From: Naganishia liquefaciens
Taxonomy: Eukaryota; Basidiomycota; Tremellomycetes; Filobasidiales; Filobasidiaceae
Direction of reading: 5' to 3'
Length of the DNA: 64,000 nt
Assembly: GCA_013423385.1 (NCBI GenBank)
Contig: BLZA01000019.1
Span: 992,001-1,056,000, forward strand
Shown here: positions 1 to 11,864 of the stretch, one piece after another
Layout: every line of letters begins with the position of its first letter
Position numbering within the stretch: the first letter of the stretch is position 1
Position numbers and translations under genes: made by a program
The notes under the pieces: generated by a model
Database searches by the model: none
Seen by the model: the letters and a program-made list of their open reading frames with translations, nothing else
Told to the model about the DNA's origin: nothing

Positions 1-218
1 CGCTCGGGAGTAGGAGCGTCAGGCTGCAAACTCTCTGTTTTAACGTCAAAGGAGGCAAGCGGATGGTGTCGTTGTACCGAATGATATCAAGCATGAGGTG
101 GTTGCGTCGGTATGATTTTTCTCTTATGTAGAATGGTCTCGTTGCACTATCGCGCACAGAGTGGAGTTTTCGAAAGACGTCGTACGACTATCAGAACAAG
201 CGAATCTCGTTCTCCAGG

Positions 219-1139
219 ATGGCAGCGTCCTCGGTCGTATCGTCAAGCGCAAGCCCATTACCGCGGCATCCGATACCACCACATCGCAGAGACAGTGCCG
301 TCTCTGTGGCAACAGTCCCTTCCAGCCATCCAATCACCACTGCAACAAATGGTGATATCGTAACCCCGTCGAACAGTCTGATCACAACCGCCACCAGACC
401 TTCATTCGACGCCACCACCACCAAAAGCTCTTCTGCCGAAAGGCTTCAGTCGCAATTGTTCACAAGGCCTGCTGGGCCATCCACCACACCCTCTGCGCAG
501 ACGCTGCCCGGCTTATATGAAGTATTATATGGAACCGGTTGGGCCGTCTTGACCCAGCCTTTCGCGAGTCAATATGCCGAAGAAGCTAAGAGAAACGTTG
601 AAAAGGCGAGGCAGAAACAACAAGAGGAATTAGATCGGCGAAAGATGATGGAGGCTCACCAGTACCCGGGCGGGAAACCGATCCTTCTGCCGCCCGACAA
701 GAAGCCTGACGATATCGATGTGGAATTCTTGTACACGGATTCCTCCAAAGAAGAGAGCGGAGCACAGGGTGCCTCGTCATCGTCGTACGACCCCTCGAAC
801 AGCTCGCTGGGTTCCACCGAGACCTCAGATACGGGGAAGAAGCAGAAGGCGAGATTGGCCAAATTTATACGTAGAGTGCGGAAGGTGACACACTTGCTGA
901 CTGGAGACCCAGGACCAACATCTCACGTAGCGGCAACCCCAGAGACTGCTGATACAAGAAGTTTGTCCACGAGCGACACCGTCACCGCGCATGCGTCGAA
1001 GCGACCGGGGCCCTTAGAACGCTTTGCTATGTGGCTGGTAAGCTGGAAGACCGATGAGTCCGAAATAGCTCTAGCTGACAGCCCTCCCAACTGCACGTTC
1101 TTGCAGACAGGCGCAGATGCGGGAAGGGGCATGCCATGA
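219..1139 (+). CDS. Unrecognised Ser/Thr-rich protein with basic C-terminal half
   Basis: An intronless reading frame of 306 codons. The first 100 residues are rich in Ser, Thr, Ala and Pro and look disordered. A more ordered stretch follows at about residues 95-160 (GLYEVLYGTGWAVLTQPF, then a charged helix-like run with EEAKRNVEKARQKQQEELD). A Ser/Gly-rich acidic part and a basic segment (KKQKARLAKFIRRVRKV, about residues 205-222) come next. I recognise no domain and no signal peptide. The start at 219 is the first ATG of this frame; another frame (161-355) also looks protein-like, so a 5' exon in that frame cannot be excluded. Function unknown. Confidence 0.5.
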   Translation: MAASSVVSSSASPLPRHPIPPHRRDSAVSVATVPSSHPITTATNGDIVTPSNSLITTATRPSFDATTTKSSSAERLQSQLFTRPAGPSTTPSAQTLPGLYEVLYGTGWAVLTQPFASQYAEEAKRNVEKARQKQQEELDRRKMMEAHQYPGGKPILLPPDKKPDDIDVEFLYTDSSKEESGAQGASSSSYDPSNSSLGSTETSDTGKKQKARLAKFIRRVRKVTHLLTGDPGPTSHVAATPETADTRSLSTSDTVTAHASKRPGPLERFAMWLVSWKTDESEIALADSPPNCTFLQTGADAGRGMP

Positions 1140-1226
1140 AGGGCGCTTTTGCATATAAATGCTCCCCTTCTGTCGGACAGTGCTGTGGACATGCGTATGA
1201 CGATGAGTAGTCGATCCAGAGATTAC

Positions 1227-3526
1227 TTAGTCTGTATATTGAGCAATCATATACACACAAGACACGCTTAAAAGAATTAACCAAGAGGCAAAGCCCATGC
1301 CGCTTGTTCTCGTAGCTTGGCTGGCGCCTCTTGGGGATGGGTCTTTATTGACAGTCAGCGCGGTACCCACACAAGGTGTCCTGGGGAGGGCAAGTTCGGC
1401 GACGTCGCAGTACGCTATATGGGGTCTCACTTACCCGTGTAGCTTGACATCCAGCGGCTGAGGTATCCAGCCATATGTAATTCCTGATTGGAAGCTCCAG
1501 TCATCTGCATTCTCAGCCTTCCACGTCCTGAAGATGACTGAATGAGCTTGTCCAGTCTCACGTGTCGCAGAAAGACTCACCAGAAGATCCACCCTGAAGC
1601 CTGCTCATATATCCAGGTCTGGGTTTCAAAACTCTGAGCCAAGTAGGTGATATAGTCTGCACCAAATTGGGCGGCGGCTCCACTTTTCCCAATGCACGAA
1701 GACAGTATCGGTGGCCTGTCTCGTAACAGGTCAGCCCAGAGCGCTTAATCCTACCGAGGGAGAGGGTCAGGAACACACGGATCATCTGGCTGCAGTGTGC
1801 CGTCGAAACGCGCTCCTCTTGCCCTTCCATTTAACCACTTTGCGCCTATGACATTGGTAAGTTAATGGAGTCACGTTCATCCGTGACCTTACTCACAGTC
1901 AGTGTGCGCCACCGTAAATTCTCCCACAATAGTCCAAAGATTCCAGTCAGAGGTGAGAAGGTCGGATCCCGTACTGCAGTATGTCCTTAGATGTTCGGAG
2001 TACCCCTGGGATACCACTGCATTGCCATCGTTAAGGCAAAAGGTATTTTCAACGCTTTGCAGAGACTTACGGCGATTCGAGAACCTAGGGATATATGCGA
2101 GCTGTGTTAGAGCCATTGCGCCGCCGAATCATTGACTGACATTCCATAAATATGCTAGATGTCGTCTTAGCTCACGGTTGATAATACGAATGGCCGATCA
2201 ACATACCACATCCAGCGCCACCTTACTGTATTGGGGTGGAGTCATGAAGCCCGACCAGAATCTCAAACTCTGATACGCTTCACTCAACAACACGACGGAC
2301 TGCTCGCCGAACTTTCGGACTTCTTGATAGCCATCCTTGTAGTACTGCTGCAATGTGGCGATCTGGTCCTCATTCCTCGGGAATGCTTCATTCACGAGCT
2401 CGATCGCAATGACCGCTGAGTCGAAGTTAGAGGTCAGAAACTCCGAGGTGAGGACGGAGATTGCTTCCAGAGAGCGAGGAATGGCATTAGGTGAGCTGAA
2501 CCAACCCATAGCGCCGGATTGTCCGCTAGTGCGCCAAAGATGTCAGTCGCCCACAAAGTCACTTCTTAAATGTCGGCCTCACGAGTTGTCGAAGCTGAAA
2601 GCGATGAGGATGTTACCACAAGCCGTTGGAAATGTATATATGCATACCCATTTTGGCCACCTGGTACTCCGTGCTAGCGATCCCAAAGTGGTCCAGCCAG
2701 TCAGAAAGCAAACATCAAAGATCGTGGCTTACCAGATCGATGATCTGCAGAGAGGAAACTTTAGTTCTACATCGAGAACTCCAGATACCTATCAAGATTC
2801 ACAACATTCAGTCCAACATCTTGCGCCCATTGCACGCCCGACCGAAGATAGTTGAATGCACCTGTGTAAACTTTTTGTCAATACGAGTCACAGGGGGACC
2901 CCACCGGCCCAACGATGACTGACCCGTCATGAAGGTTTCGTCCTGCTCCAGGGGTATGAGTGACCAAACTGGAAAGACATCATCAATGAGGGGGGATGTT
3001 TGTCCAAAAATGAAACCTGACTTACAGCCTATCGGTATTCGAACTGTATTCAACCCAAGATCCACCATATTCTGAAAGTCTGAACGTTGGATCCACCTAT
3101 CAACAGGGAATCAGACCTCATCGAATGATCATCAATCGTATTCGACCCACCTTTGCCAGTGAGTGGATATCTCCTCGGATCCCTGGGTATAGTTTGTGGT
3201 CCGCCAATACTGCCCGTACGTCCTATGCTTCCCTCAAATAAGGGCCCGCTGATCAGGGGCGCGTGTAGGAAGCTCACTTCTCATCCACCACCCATTCTGG
3301 TTTACTCTCGAAGAGCGACGGGGTGATCCAAGGCTTCGCACGTATCGGTCAACCTCGAGCTATTGCATCATCAAAGCGGTAGAAAACCGTACCTCTAAAA
3401 CCAACCTGGACAGATTCAGATCATTAACAAAAACGTATAGAATTGTTGTTATCGAATAGGGGCTTACCAGCCTCCTGCATTGACACCCCTGACTGGAGTA
3501 TCTCCAAACGAGAAACCTGTGGCCAT
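1227..3526 (-). CDS. EXG1: Exo-beta-1,3-glucanase, glycoside hydrolase family 5 (GH5_9), probably GPI-anchored
   Basis: Cell-wall beta-1,3-glucan exo-hydrolase of the EXG1 type, cut by many short introns. In order on the minus strand one reads FSFGDTPVRGVNAGGW, WLVLE, PWITPSLFE, GLNTVRIPIG, ELVNEAFP (catalytic acid/base Glu in NE), LWTIVGEFTVAHTDC (nucleophile Glu in VGE), WIYEQASGWIFW and SGITYGWIPQPLDVKLHG. These are the conserved GH5_9 blocks in the correct order. The piece between VNAGGW and PWITPS is a 13-nt exon at 3393-3405. After an intron at about 1381-1434 the last exon ends in a Ser-rich stretch and a hydrophobic tail (about 20 residues), suggesting GPI attachment. The start at 3526 (MATGFSFGD) gives no signal peptide, so an upstream leader exon is likely missing from this model. 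Confidence 0.85.
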
Positions 3527-4108
3527 CGCCGAGGAGGTATGCGTGACTCAGGACCAATTCGAAAAGCGGCGGGATAAATTGTAGGCGGAACGAGCAAGGT
3601 ATCCTCATGCTATATTCATCCTTATGACATACATGATTCTTGAAAGGATCCTGTGAATCTTCCTTGTCAAACAACCCTTGATCGCTTCCGACCCTGTTCT
3701 TCCATAACATGCTCGATGCGTTTCAGGGCGATCAAAATGTTGAATGACGTTCTCGCGCGAACTCGCGCGAAGCTTGTTCCTTTAACGGTACGAGCTCCGC
3801 TATCGCTCAACCTGGGTCGACATCAACGACGAGTTGCATGTGCCATCGATTTACGACTTTGTTTTCGGCTCTCTGACAGGAAGAGAGGCCGCCTCACCGT
3901 CGCATGTGCCAGATGTGTGCCGAAAGCTGTGCCATTGCCGCAATAGGGCTTGGCAGGCGATGACGAATATGCCTGTTCGGAGCCGGGGGAATGCCCGATT
4001 GCCGAGCATGAGGACTCGCCGGATGCCGATGTCTGGCAGTTCATGCAAGGATTTGTGCATGATAGATGAAGATCATAGAGGGACGCCTCCGAGCGCCTTA
4101 TATCGACA
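3527..4108. other. Intergenic region between GH5 and VWA genes
   Basis: Divergent promoter region of about 580 bp. It may hide a 5' leader exon of the glucanase. A direct repeat, aactcgcgcgaagc following ttctcgcgcg, lies near 3750-3775. Nothing else is recognisable. Confidence 0.3.
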
Positions 4109-5218
4109 GTGTCAAGTCAATCATCCGATATAATAGACGCACTCGATATGGCATTCAATACAGAGAAGTCAGGCTTCGCGCCGCCCAACATGAACATGGA
4201 CACCAAACCCACGGACCCCTTCAACGCCGGTCCAAGCCAAAAGAATACCTATACTCCTCCTGCCTTTGCTCTGCCCGCTTCCAATGTACCTCCAACGGCT
4301 GCCTCGACAGTATATGCCCCACCATCAGCTCCACCTCCGACGTATATCAAGGACATCAGCATGCGCGATACGGCTCAGTACAACAGGGATGCGGACCTTC
4401 TCGCGGCATGCAAGAGCCGAGGAATCAGCGCCTACTTTGCTTCACAATTGCATCGATTGCGAGATTACGCGGCTGTTAGGCTCGTCATCGACGACTCCGG
4501 GTCGATGAAGGCGATGATGAAGATTCGGGGCCAGGCTCGACCGACGACGCGATGGATGGTATTGCAGTCGATGGTCAGGGAGATCTTTGACCTTTTGACG
4601 ATTGCCCGAGGACGTCAACCCATCGACGTCTACTTTCTCAATCGGTTGCCAGGCGGCATGAAGGCGGACTCGATTGACCAACTTACGGGATTTTTTGTAC
4701 AAGACCCTGCCGGGCGGACGCCAACGTTGAATGTCATGCAATCAATCATGACACACGAGCACTTGGCGGTGGAGGAAGGAGTCTTGACACTACTCATCAC
4801 CGACGGAGCACCCGACTGTGGTCACCGCGCCTTCCGTGATTTCCTTTTGCATTCGCAAAGAAACTACCCGGCAAGCTACATCACTGTGGGGATCTGCACC
4901 GATGACGAGCCGACAATCAACGAATACGAGTCATCTCTGGACAATGGGGTACCACATCTCGACGTCATGTCCGCGTATGAAGAAGAATTGCGCGAAATCC
5001 GACAAGTGCAAGGTCGGAGGTTCCCGTTCACGTTTCAGGATTGGACTGTTAAGTTCCTGCTTGGGAGTCGGGTAACCGAATGGGATTCGCTGGATGAGAA
5101 GAAGCTCTCAAAAGACCAGCTGAGGGAAATTCAGAAATTTGGGAACTCGTATCTTGGTGGAATGGGAGGACAGCAGAACGCGGCAGGCAAGGAAAAGAAG
5201 GATTGCGTGATCATGTGA
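4109..5218 (+). CDS. von Willebrand factor A domain protein with C-terminal CaaX box
   Basis: A 369-residue protein without introns. The N-terminal 90 residues are Pro/Ala-rich and disordered. The VWA domain spans about residues 125-330: the MIDAS metal site reads IDDSGSM, and a later strand carries LLITDGAPDCG, the usual second MIDAS region. The protein ends KKDCVIM, a textbook CaaX motif (Cys, two aliphatics, Met) that predicts farnesylation and hence membrane attachment. There is no signal peptide, so it should sit on the cytosolic face of a membrane. VWA domains generally mediate metal-dependent protein binding; the partner is unknown. An N-terminal low-complexity arm plus VWA plus CaaX is known from fungal hypothetical proteins; I know no assigned function. 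Confidence 0.8.
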   Translation: MSSQSSDIIDALDMAFNTEKSGFAPPNMNMDTKPTDPFNAGPSQKNTYTPPAFALPASNVPPTAASTVYAPPSAPPPTYIKDISMRDTAQYNRDADLLAACKSRGISAYFASQLHRLRDYAAVRLVIDDSGSMKAMMKIRGQARPTTRWMVLQSMVREIFDLLTIARGRQPIDVYFLNRLPGGMKADSIDQLTGFFVQDPAGRTPTLNVMQSIMTHEHLAVEEGVLTLLITDGAPDCGHRAFRDFLLHSQRNYPASYITVGICTDDEPTINEYESSLDNGVPHLDVMSAYEEELREIRQVQGRRFPFTFQDWTVKFLLGSRVTEWDSLDEKKLSKDQLREIQKFGNSYLGGMGGQQNAAGKEKKDCVIM

Positions 5219-6148
5219 GAGTTGAGAAAAAGGTACGTTTCCGTGATATGCAGAGATTGTTTGCGCTGATTTGCTGCGTCATCATGAAAGAAAGCTTTCC
5301 CGTCCAGGTTTGATTGCTACATCTTCCATGCCTTTCGTATTCGCTCTGTTCTTTCGCGCCGACCCCCCTCCTGCTTCGCGCATTGCGGTCTCAAATTCCG
5401 ACCTGAGTCTTTATACACGCTAATTGCGAATTATCATAATTAAATCGTCGTCTGTAAACCGCCAAACAGGATAGTCCAGAAAGGGGTTCTATCGAAAGTT
5501 GACTACTCTGAGATAGATCTCAGAGTCCTGCGCCAGTAAAGGATTACTGCGTCTGGGGGGACTGCATTGATCAATGCGGACCGCTCTCCTGGTGGCGATG
5601 ATAGATGGCATCAGAAAGCTATCGTGCTGAGAATTCCCAAAGCCTAATACGACCCGTGTGTATCGGCGAGAGAATCATCCTCTCAGAGATCTTACAAAGC
5701 GACCCATCGCTGTTTTGGAGTACAGAGCCATGGAAAACCGACTTACGAAACTAGTTGACCTTCTGCTCGGTGCTTTCAAGTACACTAGGCAATTGGCAGT
5801 ACAGCTCAGCGTGATATTTGTATCCGAGGGTTCCGGCTTCGCGTTCGTCAGTCCGCTCACCCGCTTCTTCAATAATTGATGAAGCAGCAGCCAGCCAGCA
5901 CCTGAATGTCGTCACCTCGTCTCCATTGCTTTACTCTAAGGCCAGAACGAAGATTCTCTGGGACGATCAAAGCAGCAAAGTCAGATGCAGGCTTGTAACA
6001 AGCGGTGCTTGGAGCAGGCTGCGTTTCTGCCTCTATAGGATTATAGGATTCTGCAGCGCGAACTCGGGGGGATGTTCAACCAGATTACCACGATCGATAT
6101 CAGTAAATCCGGAACACTATCGCCTATCGCCAGTAGACAGGATACATC
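5219..6148. other. Intergenic region, no gene seen
   Basis: About 930 bp between two plus-strand genes. Reading frames are short and broken. It should hold the terminator of the VWA gene and the promoter of the next gene. An AT-rich patch (aattatcataattaaatcg) lies at about 5430-5449. Confidence 0.3.
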
Positions 6149-9100
6149 ATGGCTCTAGTGCAAGAAAGGCCTCAGCATGGTCGGAATCGTCCCCCACGGA
6201 TGGACTTGCAGCACGTACTCGATATGACATGGGTCGAAGGTGATCCTGTAAGTACGGGTGCTGCGACGATGTCGGAAGAGGAGAACGGGGACACGCAGGG
6301 GTTAGCGGCGGAGAACAATAGTCAGGTAATTAGAATCGCTATTCCATCAAACGCCGCTGATCTGATGTCTCCCGCCGTTCCGCCTCCTCTCCATTTTCTC
6401 TATTGTCTGCCAACCCCTCTTTTCGCTCGATGCCCCTTGCGAAATTTCGCTCCATGTTGCTCATTCTCTTCCGCTGGGCTTGGAATGCCAGCGACAAGTA
6501 CTTCCCGAAGATGTGCTGCATGCACTGGCGACACTCGAAACTTTCCGTCATCTCGCGGTAGCAGGTATCGATGACGAACTGGGTTTAGAAGCTGGCACCA
6601 TCCAGCATCTCGCTCGGCTCGACGACGCATCAGTACAAGCAATTGCGTACAACGACCGCGATAGAGACCAGGACCGCTCGACTGCTGGACAGCGGGATCG
6701 CAGAAATAGCGGTGTGATACCAGACGTTGAAGTAAATCTGGACGGGAAGGTTCCACCGAGGGCCACATTCAAGTCTGACGAGACCATGTTCGACGCGAGT
6801 TAAGAATTGTCAATTGACACGACTGAGTCACTGACCTCCTATTCTGCAAACAGATCAAAATCGAACCACTCGCCAAGTTTATCGAAAGCCTTACGAATCC
6901 AGATCATTTGGAGAAAGTCGAGAAAATCCTGGAGAAGGCGTCCACACCGTTCGACTATTATCGAATCGACGAGCGAATCAACGAATCCTATCAAGCTGAA
7001 GCTCAAGCCGATGCAGCAAGGTCATGGCTCACTCAAGATCACGGTCATTGCCTACGCGTCCCGAATGTCCCGATCATCAGGGAACTGCGAATCGACATCA
7101 CTACCCTGCATCCATCGGCCATTTATAGACTCGAACAATTTCGGCGTCGTCAACTTAGAGAAAAAGTTCTGCCTGTCCGTCTAGACGTCTTTGTGGAAGA
7201 AAAGGAGCCAGAATGGATCAAGCAGAGGATGCGAGAGAAGAGACTCGCAAGAAAGCTGGAAAAGGAGAGTGAGCGAGTCCGTCAGCTATTACTGGATGAG
7301 GAGGAAAGGCAGAGACGCGCAGAGGAGCGACAGAGGGAGCAAGCAGCCATGGTCCGTCGCCACCTGGGAATATCTTCCGCGAGAAGAGGCCGTCGACATA
7401 GCGGAGACTCGGATGGGTCTAGTGAGATGTCTCCAGTTCCATCGGACGTCTCGTCGCCTACGCCACCACCAACACAGATATTTCACGAGGTGCAAGAGTC
7501 TGTACCTTTCCCGTTCACAACACCGGTGCAGCTAGACAATATGCCAAATCCGCCGGACGTCTCCGTATCAACCTCGCTACAGCTTACCGATTTATCGAAA
7601 GATCTTCCAGCGGTACGGACCGTCGAGACTGGGGTGGCATCCTCCAAGGCCTCCGGGATCGTTTCCGCCACAGCCATAGCGAAAAAATTGCCACGCCTAA
7701 AATTAAAGTTCAAGGGTCTGACACCAGGTATTTCGTCATCACCACTCTCGACAGGCGGACCGTGTTTTCCAGGAGCCGCGAATGCAGGAACGTATCCCTC
7801 ACATGGTGATCAGAACGTTGCGGTGGGCCCAGATACGTTAAGTAATGGCAACTTTACAACAGCAAGCGAGCGCCATCTTTCAAAACAACTCGTTATGAAA
7901 GCTGGTCTATCGCCATCAGGAGCATCGTCGGGAAGGCTGCCTGACCAGTGCCTTTCACCGAAGTCAAAGCCGACACTCCGCACACAGGAGGGACCCCCCT
8001 CGATCCCGCCGGCTGCGGAAGAAGTCATCAGTCACATGGAGACCCTGTTGAATACCCAGGATGCGGGGACGTCGAGTACGCAGAATCCTATCAATGTCGA
8101 CATCATAGTCAACCTCACAGTGGATCCGACGGCAAGCTCATCGGCAGGGGTGCGCCCTGTTGATGAAAGCAGACTCGGCACGACCATCGAGGCAACGTCA
8201 GACATCATAGACCGAGAGGCCACGCGAGCGAAGGCAGACATTGCAGAGCCTCCGCTGTATTCTGCTCAAGATGAGGAGGATGAAGCCATGGTCGAAGTGA
8301 TGGGAGGTCTCGACACTGTCCCTGTAAGTGGTTCGTCCGGCTTCGGTCCCAATGTGGAAGGCTTTTCCTCTGCAGGATCGCTTCACGAGGGGAAATCGCC
8401 AGATCAATCCCCCCAACTCGCAGCAGACGTTTCGGGCGATTTTGCGACAGAAGTCCAACAGGATGCGACGAGAATTCCACACGAGCCTCATTCGGAAGTT
8501 CAGCCTATTCTCTTGCCAAATCGGGCAGCTGGACAACATCAAAGCGGAACACAGGAAGCTTTCCATATTTCCGGTCCGAGCGAGCCCCAATCCACCGCGA
8601 ATCAGGCTGATTTCCAAATGCTGATCGACGACGAAATCGAGCCCGTGACGTTCGAAGACACACAGGCGGGAACATGGAAGGCAATATACAGGGACTTATA
8701 TAGCAACAATCACGAGAAAGGGAAGGAAAGCACGTTCACCAACAAAGGAAAAGGAAGAGCAAAGGACTTGTCACTTCAAATTCGAGCCATAAACAGCTCA
8801 GACTCGGACGACGGCTCACCATGGGATCAAACTGCCAACGTGATCCAGGTCAAGGGCATCACGGGACCGACCGCCACTGATTCAGAACGCCCTTCAATAC
8901 AAAGTCCGGATACGCGATCGGTGTCGCCGGCACCGCTTGTGATGCCCATGACTCAATCGCCTGACAGGCAAATGATTGGTATACCATCCCAGCCATATTC
9001 CGAGCAAACTACCCTTGGTCCTACCGCTGCGCGACCCAGCACTGAAAGGCGTCGACAGAATGAGGCGCTATACGCCGCTCTCGCTGCAAGCTTCTTGAAT

Positions 9101-10035
9101 CGGTGTGGCTCGATGTCGCAAGCTGGGTCGAATCCTGACGATCGTCCCAGAGTCCAAGCGGGTCTGGCATCTCAGTCACTGTGGCATAGTCCCAGCAGTA
9201 GCAGTAGGGCAACGAGCGACACACCTTCAGAATCATACCTGATCCAACGGCGCATAGGAATGACGACGTGTGACCCTCGAGACGTCTTCGGCAGGCTGGA
9301 GACAGTTCCCGGCGCCCTGACTGGAACAATCAAGGCAGAATATAACTTGGAATCCAATTATATGCAAGGAGAGGTGTTGCAAGACGAGAACAAGGACGCA
9401 AACGACGACTTTCGAAGCGACGACGAAATAAAGATATCGAAACCCCCAGTTCAGGAGCCAATCACTTCATCGCCAGAGCTGGAAGACGATATTGTGGGTG
9501 ACTTCGCACAACCGAGCACACGAGCCAGGGTTTCGAGTTCTGCGCGTTTCAATACTTCGCGCCCGATTGTCATCGAAGAAGAGGAAGATTCGGAGATCGA
9601 GAGTATGTGTTCTCTGCGCATTAGTTATCACTTACTTTCGCTGATTGTGCTTCTGTGACAGTGTTGGAAACCACATGGCATCGGCAAGGACGAGCTTCCA
9701 GAGACAAGAGGAAAGTGTTCCCAGACATGATTCCCATTGAACAGCTGGATCTTTCGCCGCCGAAACGTCATCGCGCAAATGCAGACTCCTGGAGAAGGAG
9801 AAGCTCGAAAAAAACGCCAGACCACGTCCTTCATCTCCGTTGCGATGAGGAAGGTGCTGAGGACGATGATGACGAACCAATATACATCTCCGCCAAGAAC
9901 CTATGGACGGATCCAACTAACGTCGAAGTTGTCATTCCGATTCGACGACATGCTTTCTCGCCCACGCCTGCGCCGATACCACGAGCGGGTCCCAATTTGA
10001 AAATCAGGTTAAATCTTGGTTCTTACAGACAATAG
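6149..10035 (+). CDS. Large unrecognised, mostly disordered protein
   Basis: Four exons fit: 6149-6325, 6492-6731, 6854-9602 and 9662-10035, joined in frame with canonical borders (gtaatt...ccag, gtaaat...acag, gtatgt...acag), giving about 1,179 residues. The first ~260 residues look folded and helical (PEDVLHALATLETFRHLAVAG; then KIEPLAKFIESL and VEKILEKASTPFDYYRID). A long charged coiled-coil-like helix follows (KQRMREKRLARKLEKES to about residue 290). The remaining two thirds is Ser/Pro/Thr-rich and disordered, with acidic patches and a basic SPPKRHR cluster near the C-terminus that could be a nuclear localisation signal. I recognise no domain; a nuclear scaffold or regulatory role is a guess from composition only. 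Confidence 0.65.
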
Positions 10036-11864
10036 CCGCTCAGACCAGCTGCTCACTCTGCAAAATCTCGTCGTCGATACATGCCCCTTGTAACTTTGAA
10101 TGCGCTCGTCATTGATGCATTGATCCGTTGAAACATCCGAATGACATAACGCAGTGTACGATTTCATGTCGAATGGCTGCGTCAAGCTTGTTTGAACCTT
10201 TGGTAGCATTGATAAGACTTACAGATGGGAGGTAAGCCAGACAGAAAGCAAACTGGCTGAAAATGACACGAGGCGCTGGCCACCATCGCAGCTAACCGGA
10301 TTACCTCCTCACGTCATCTCTTCGTCTATCGTCAACGTCGTCGGATGAAAGCAATGATAGTGGGCTTTCACGCTGACCCAATTCTCTGGTCTTGCATCCG
10401 CAAATTCCCATCGTCGCTTGTCATCACGAGGAGACCGACAAGTCACTCCAAGCGACCGCAAATAATCGCAAGCGATTGTGAACGAAGAGATCCAGCGCAG
10501 CGACAAATCCAGACTGACGCCTTGGACTCTCCGAGTAGGGCCTCTCCGCCTTGACATCAACGTGACAGAATGAATTCGAGGTCAGCGGATCGATCAAACA
10601 CTTCGCCATCCATCGTGAGCAATGATGAAGTCAATATGCGGGCAAGGGGAGACCGCTCAGACGCTTTACGCAGTATTTGAGCCGGATCGTCCGCGCTAGG
10701 ACCTAAGTATCGAACCGCCTCTGTGATTCAATGGCGCTGAACCTGACCTGTCCTTTCCTATACGGCCACTTGGGGTCGATTCGAAGCAAACCAAGCGCGT
10801 ATTGGAGGAGCATTGTCCAAGAATCGTTGTTAACCGGTTTCGGAGGAGCCAATCCCCCTGAACTGAAAAGCTTTCTGGTTTCACAGCAATGTTTTGAAAC
10901 AACAACACAGCAGGCAGCTGATGCTACGACGCACGAGCTCCTGACCCCATAGTGGTATGGATCACTACAATTATGGCGGCAGCGTTGTAGAGGAACCCAA
11001 AAGGCGGCAGCGGCAAGACAGGTCTGCCTCAACGGCGCTGACAACGGCGTTCACATTCACGACTGCAAAGGCGACTGGCGCATCCCGGCCACGGGGCTGG
11101 CCGTGGACGCGAGACAAGCCTTGCGAAATCACGGAACCATACGCACAGATTCCGAGGTCTCTGCCAAAAAGCTGTTCGAAAACATCGCGCGTTTGTTATT
11201 GTTTCGGAAAACTTGCCTGCCCGCAAGCAAGCCTGCAAGCTGTTCAAGCTGCTGTTCAGCGCAGGGGTTCAGCTGTTGATACCTTGTCCTGTGAAACCGA
11301 GACGCGTGTTGTGTTGTGTTTCGTCTCGCGTCACTTCGCGTTTCCGGGATTTATAGCTGTTTCCAGTCTCCAGGCCCAAACAGCCAAAACAGCTGCCCAT
11401 AGCCATGTGGCCAAGAATTGTTGTGAGTTGCCAGCTGGGTGGCCACGGGCTAGTGGCTGGGCCGGTACATTCACAGCGTACAGGAACCGGCAGGGAATGG
11501 TGACTGCATTCAGTCTGCACGGAATGCTTGCCTCAAAGAAGCCTTCTAGAGCGATATAAGAAGCGCTGTAGAACAATCAAACGCGTTCCCTCCCCGCTTT
11601 CTGATCAGGTCGGATATCGCCGCGCAAGCCAGTTCGACGCCCAAAGATCGGGAAGTCGATCAGCCCCAGGTCGCTGACATCTATCACCCCAGGTAAGGAC
11701 GATCCAGGTCCCGACCCAAGACTTTCAACGCAGCAACAACGCCCTTTCGTTCCACACTCTTTATTCACCAACCGACAGCCTTGACTCGGCTCGTTGCGAC
11801 GCTCAAGTCCACTCAACCCGACACTCCTTTGAGACAAAATAATTCTGATACCTAATAAGGCGAC
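10036..11864. other. Long intergenic/promoter region upstream of the subtilase
   Basis: About 1.8 kb. An open frame of 200 codons at 10957-11559 has no recognisable domain and I do not accept it. Repeated ttcagctg/caagctg words occur at 11225-11275. The last 300 bp is pyrimidine-rich and likely 5' UTR; caccccaggtaaggac at about 11684 is a possible 5' UTR splice donor. Confidence 0.3.
11555..11560 (+). promoter_or_regulatory. TATA-like element of the subtilase gene
   Basis: TATAAG about 305 bp upstream of the start codon at 11865, followed by a pyrimidine-rich tract. A long 5' leader would result. Sequence match only. Confidence 0.3.

Noticed and set aside
161-355. 64-codon plus-strand frame with a CRLCGNSPF segment at the left edge
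   Set aside because: Overlaps the longer frame starting at 219; too short to call a zinc-binding exon.
10957-11559. 200-codon plus-strand frame in the subtilase promoter region
   Set aside because: Low-complexity composition, no domain, no introns in an intron-rich genome.
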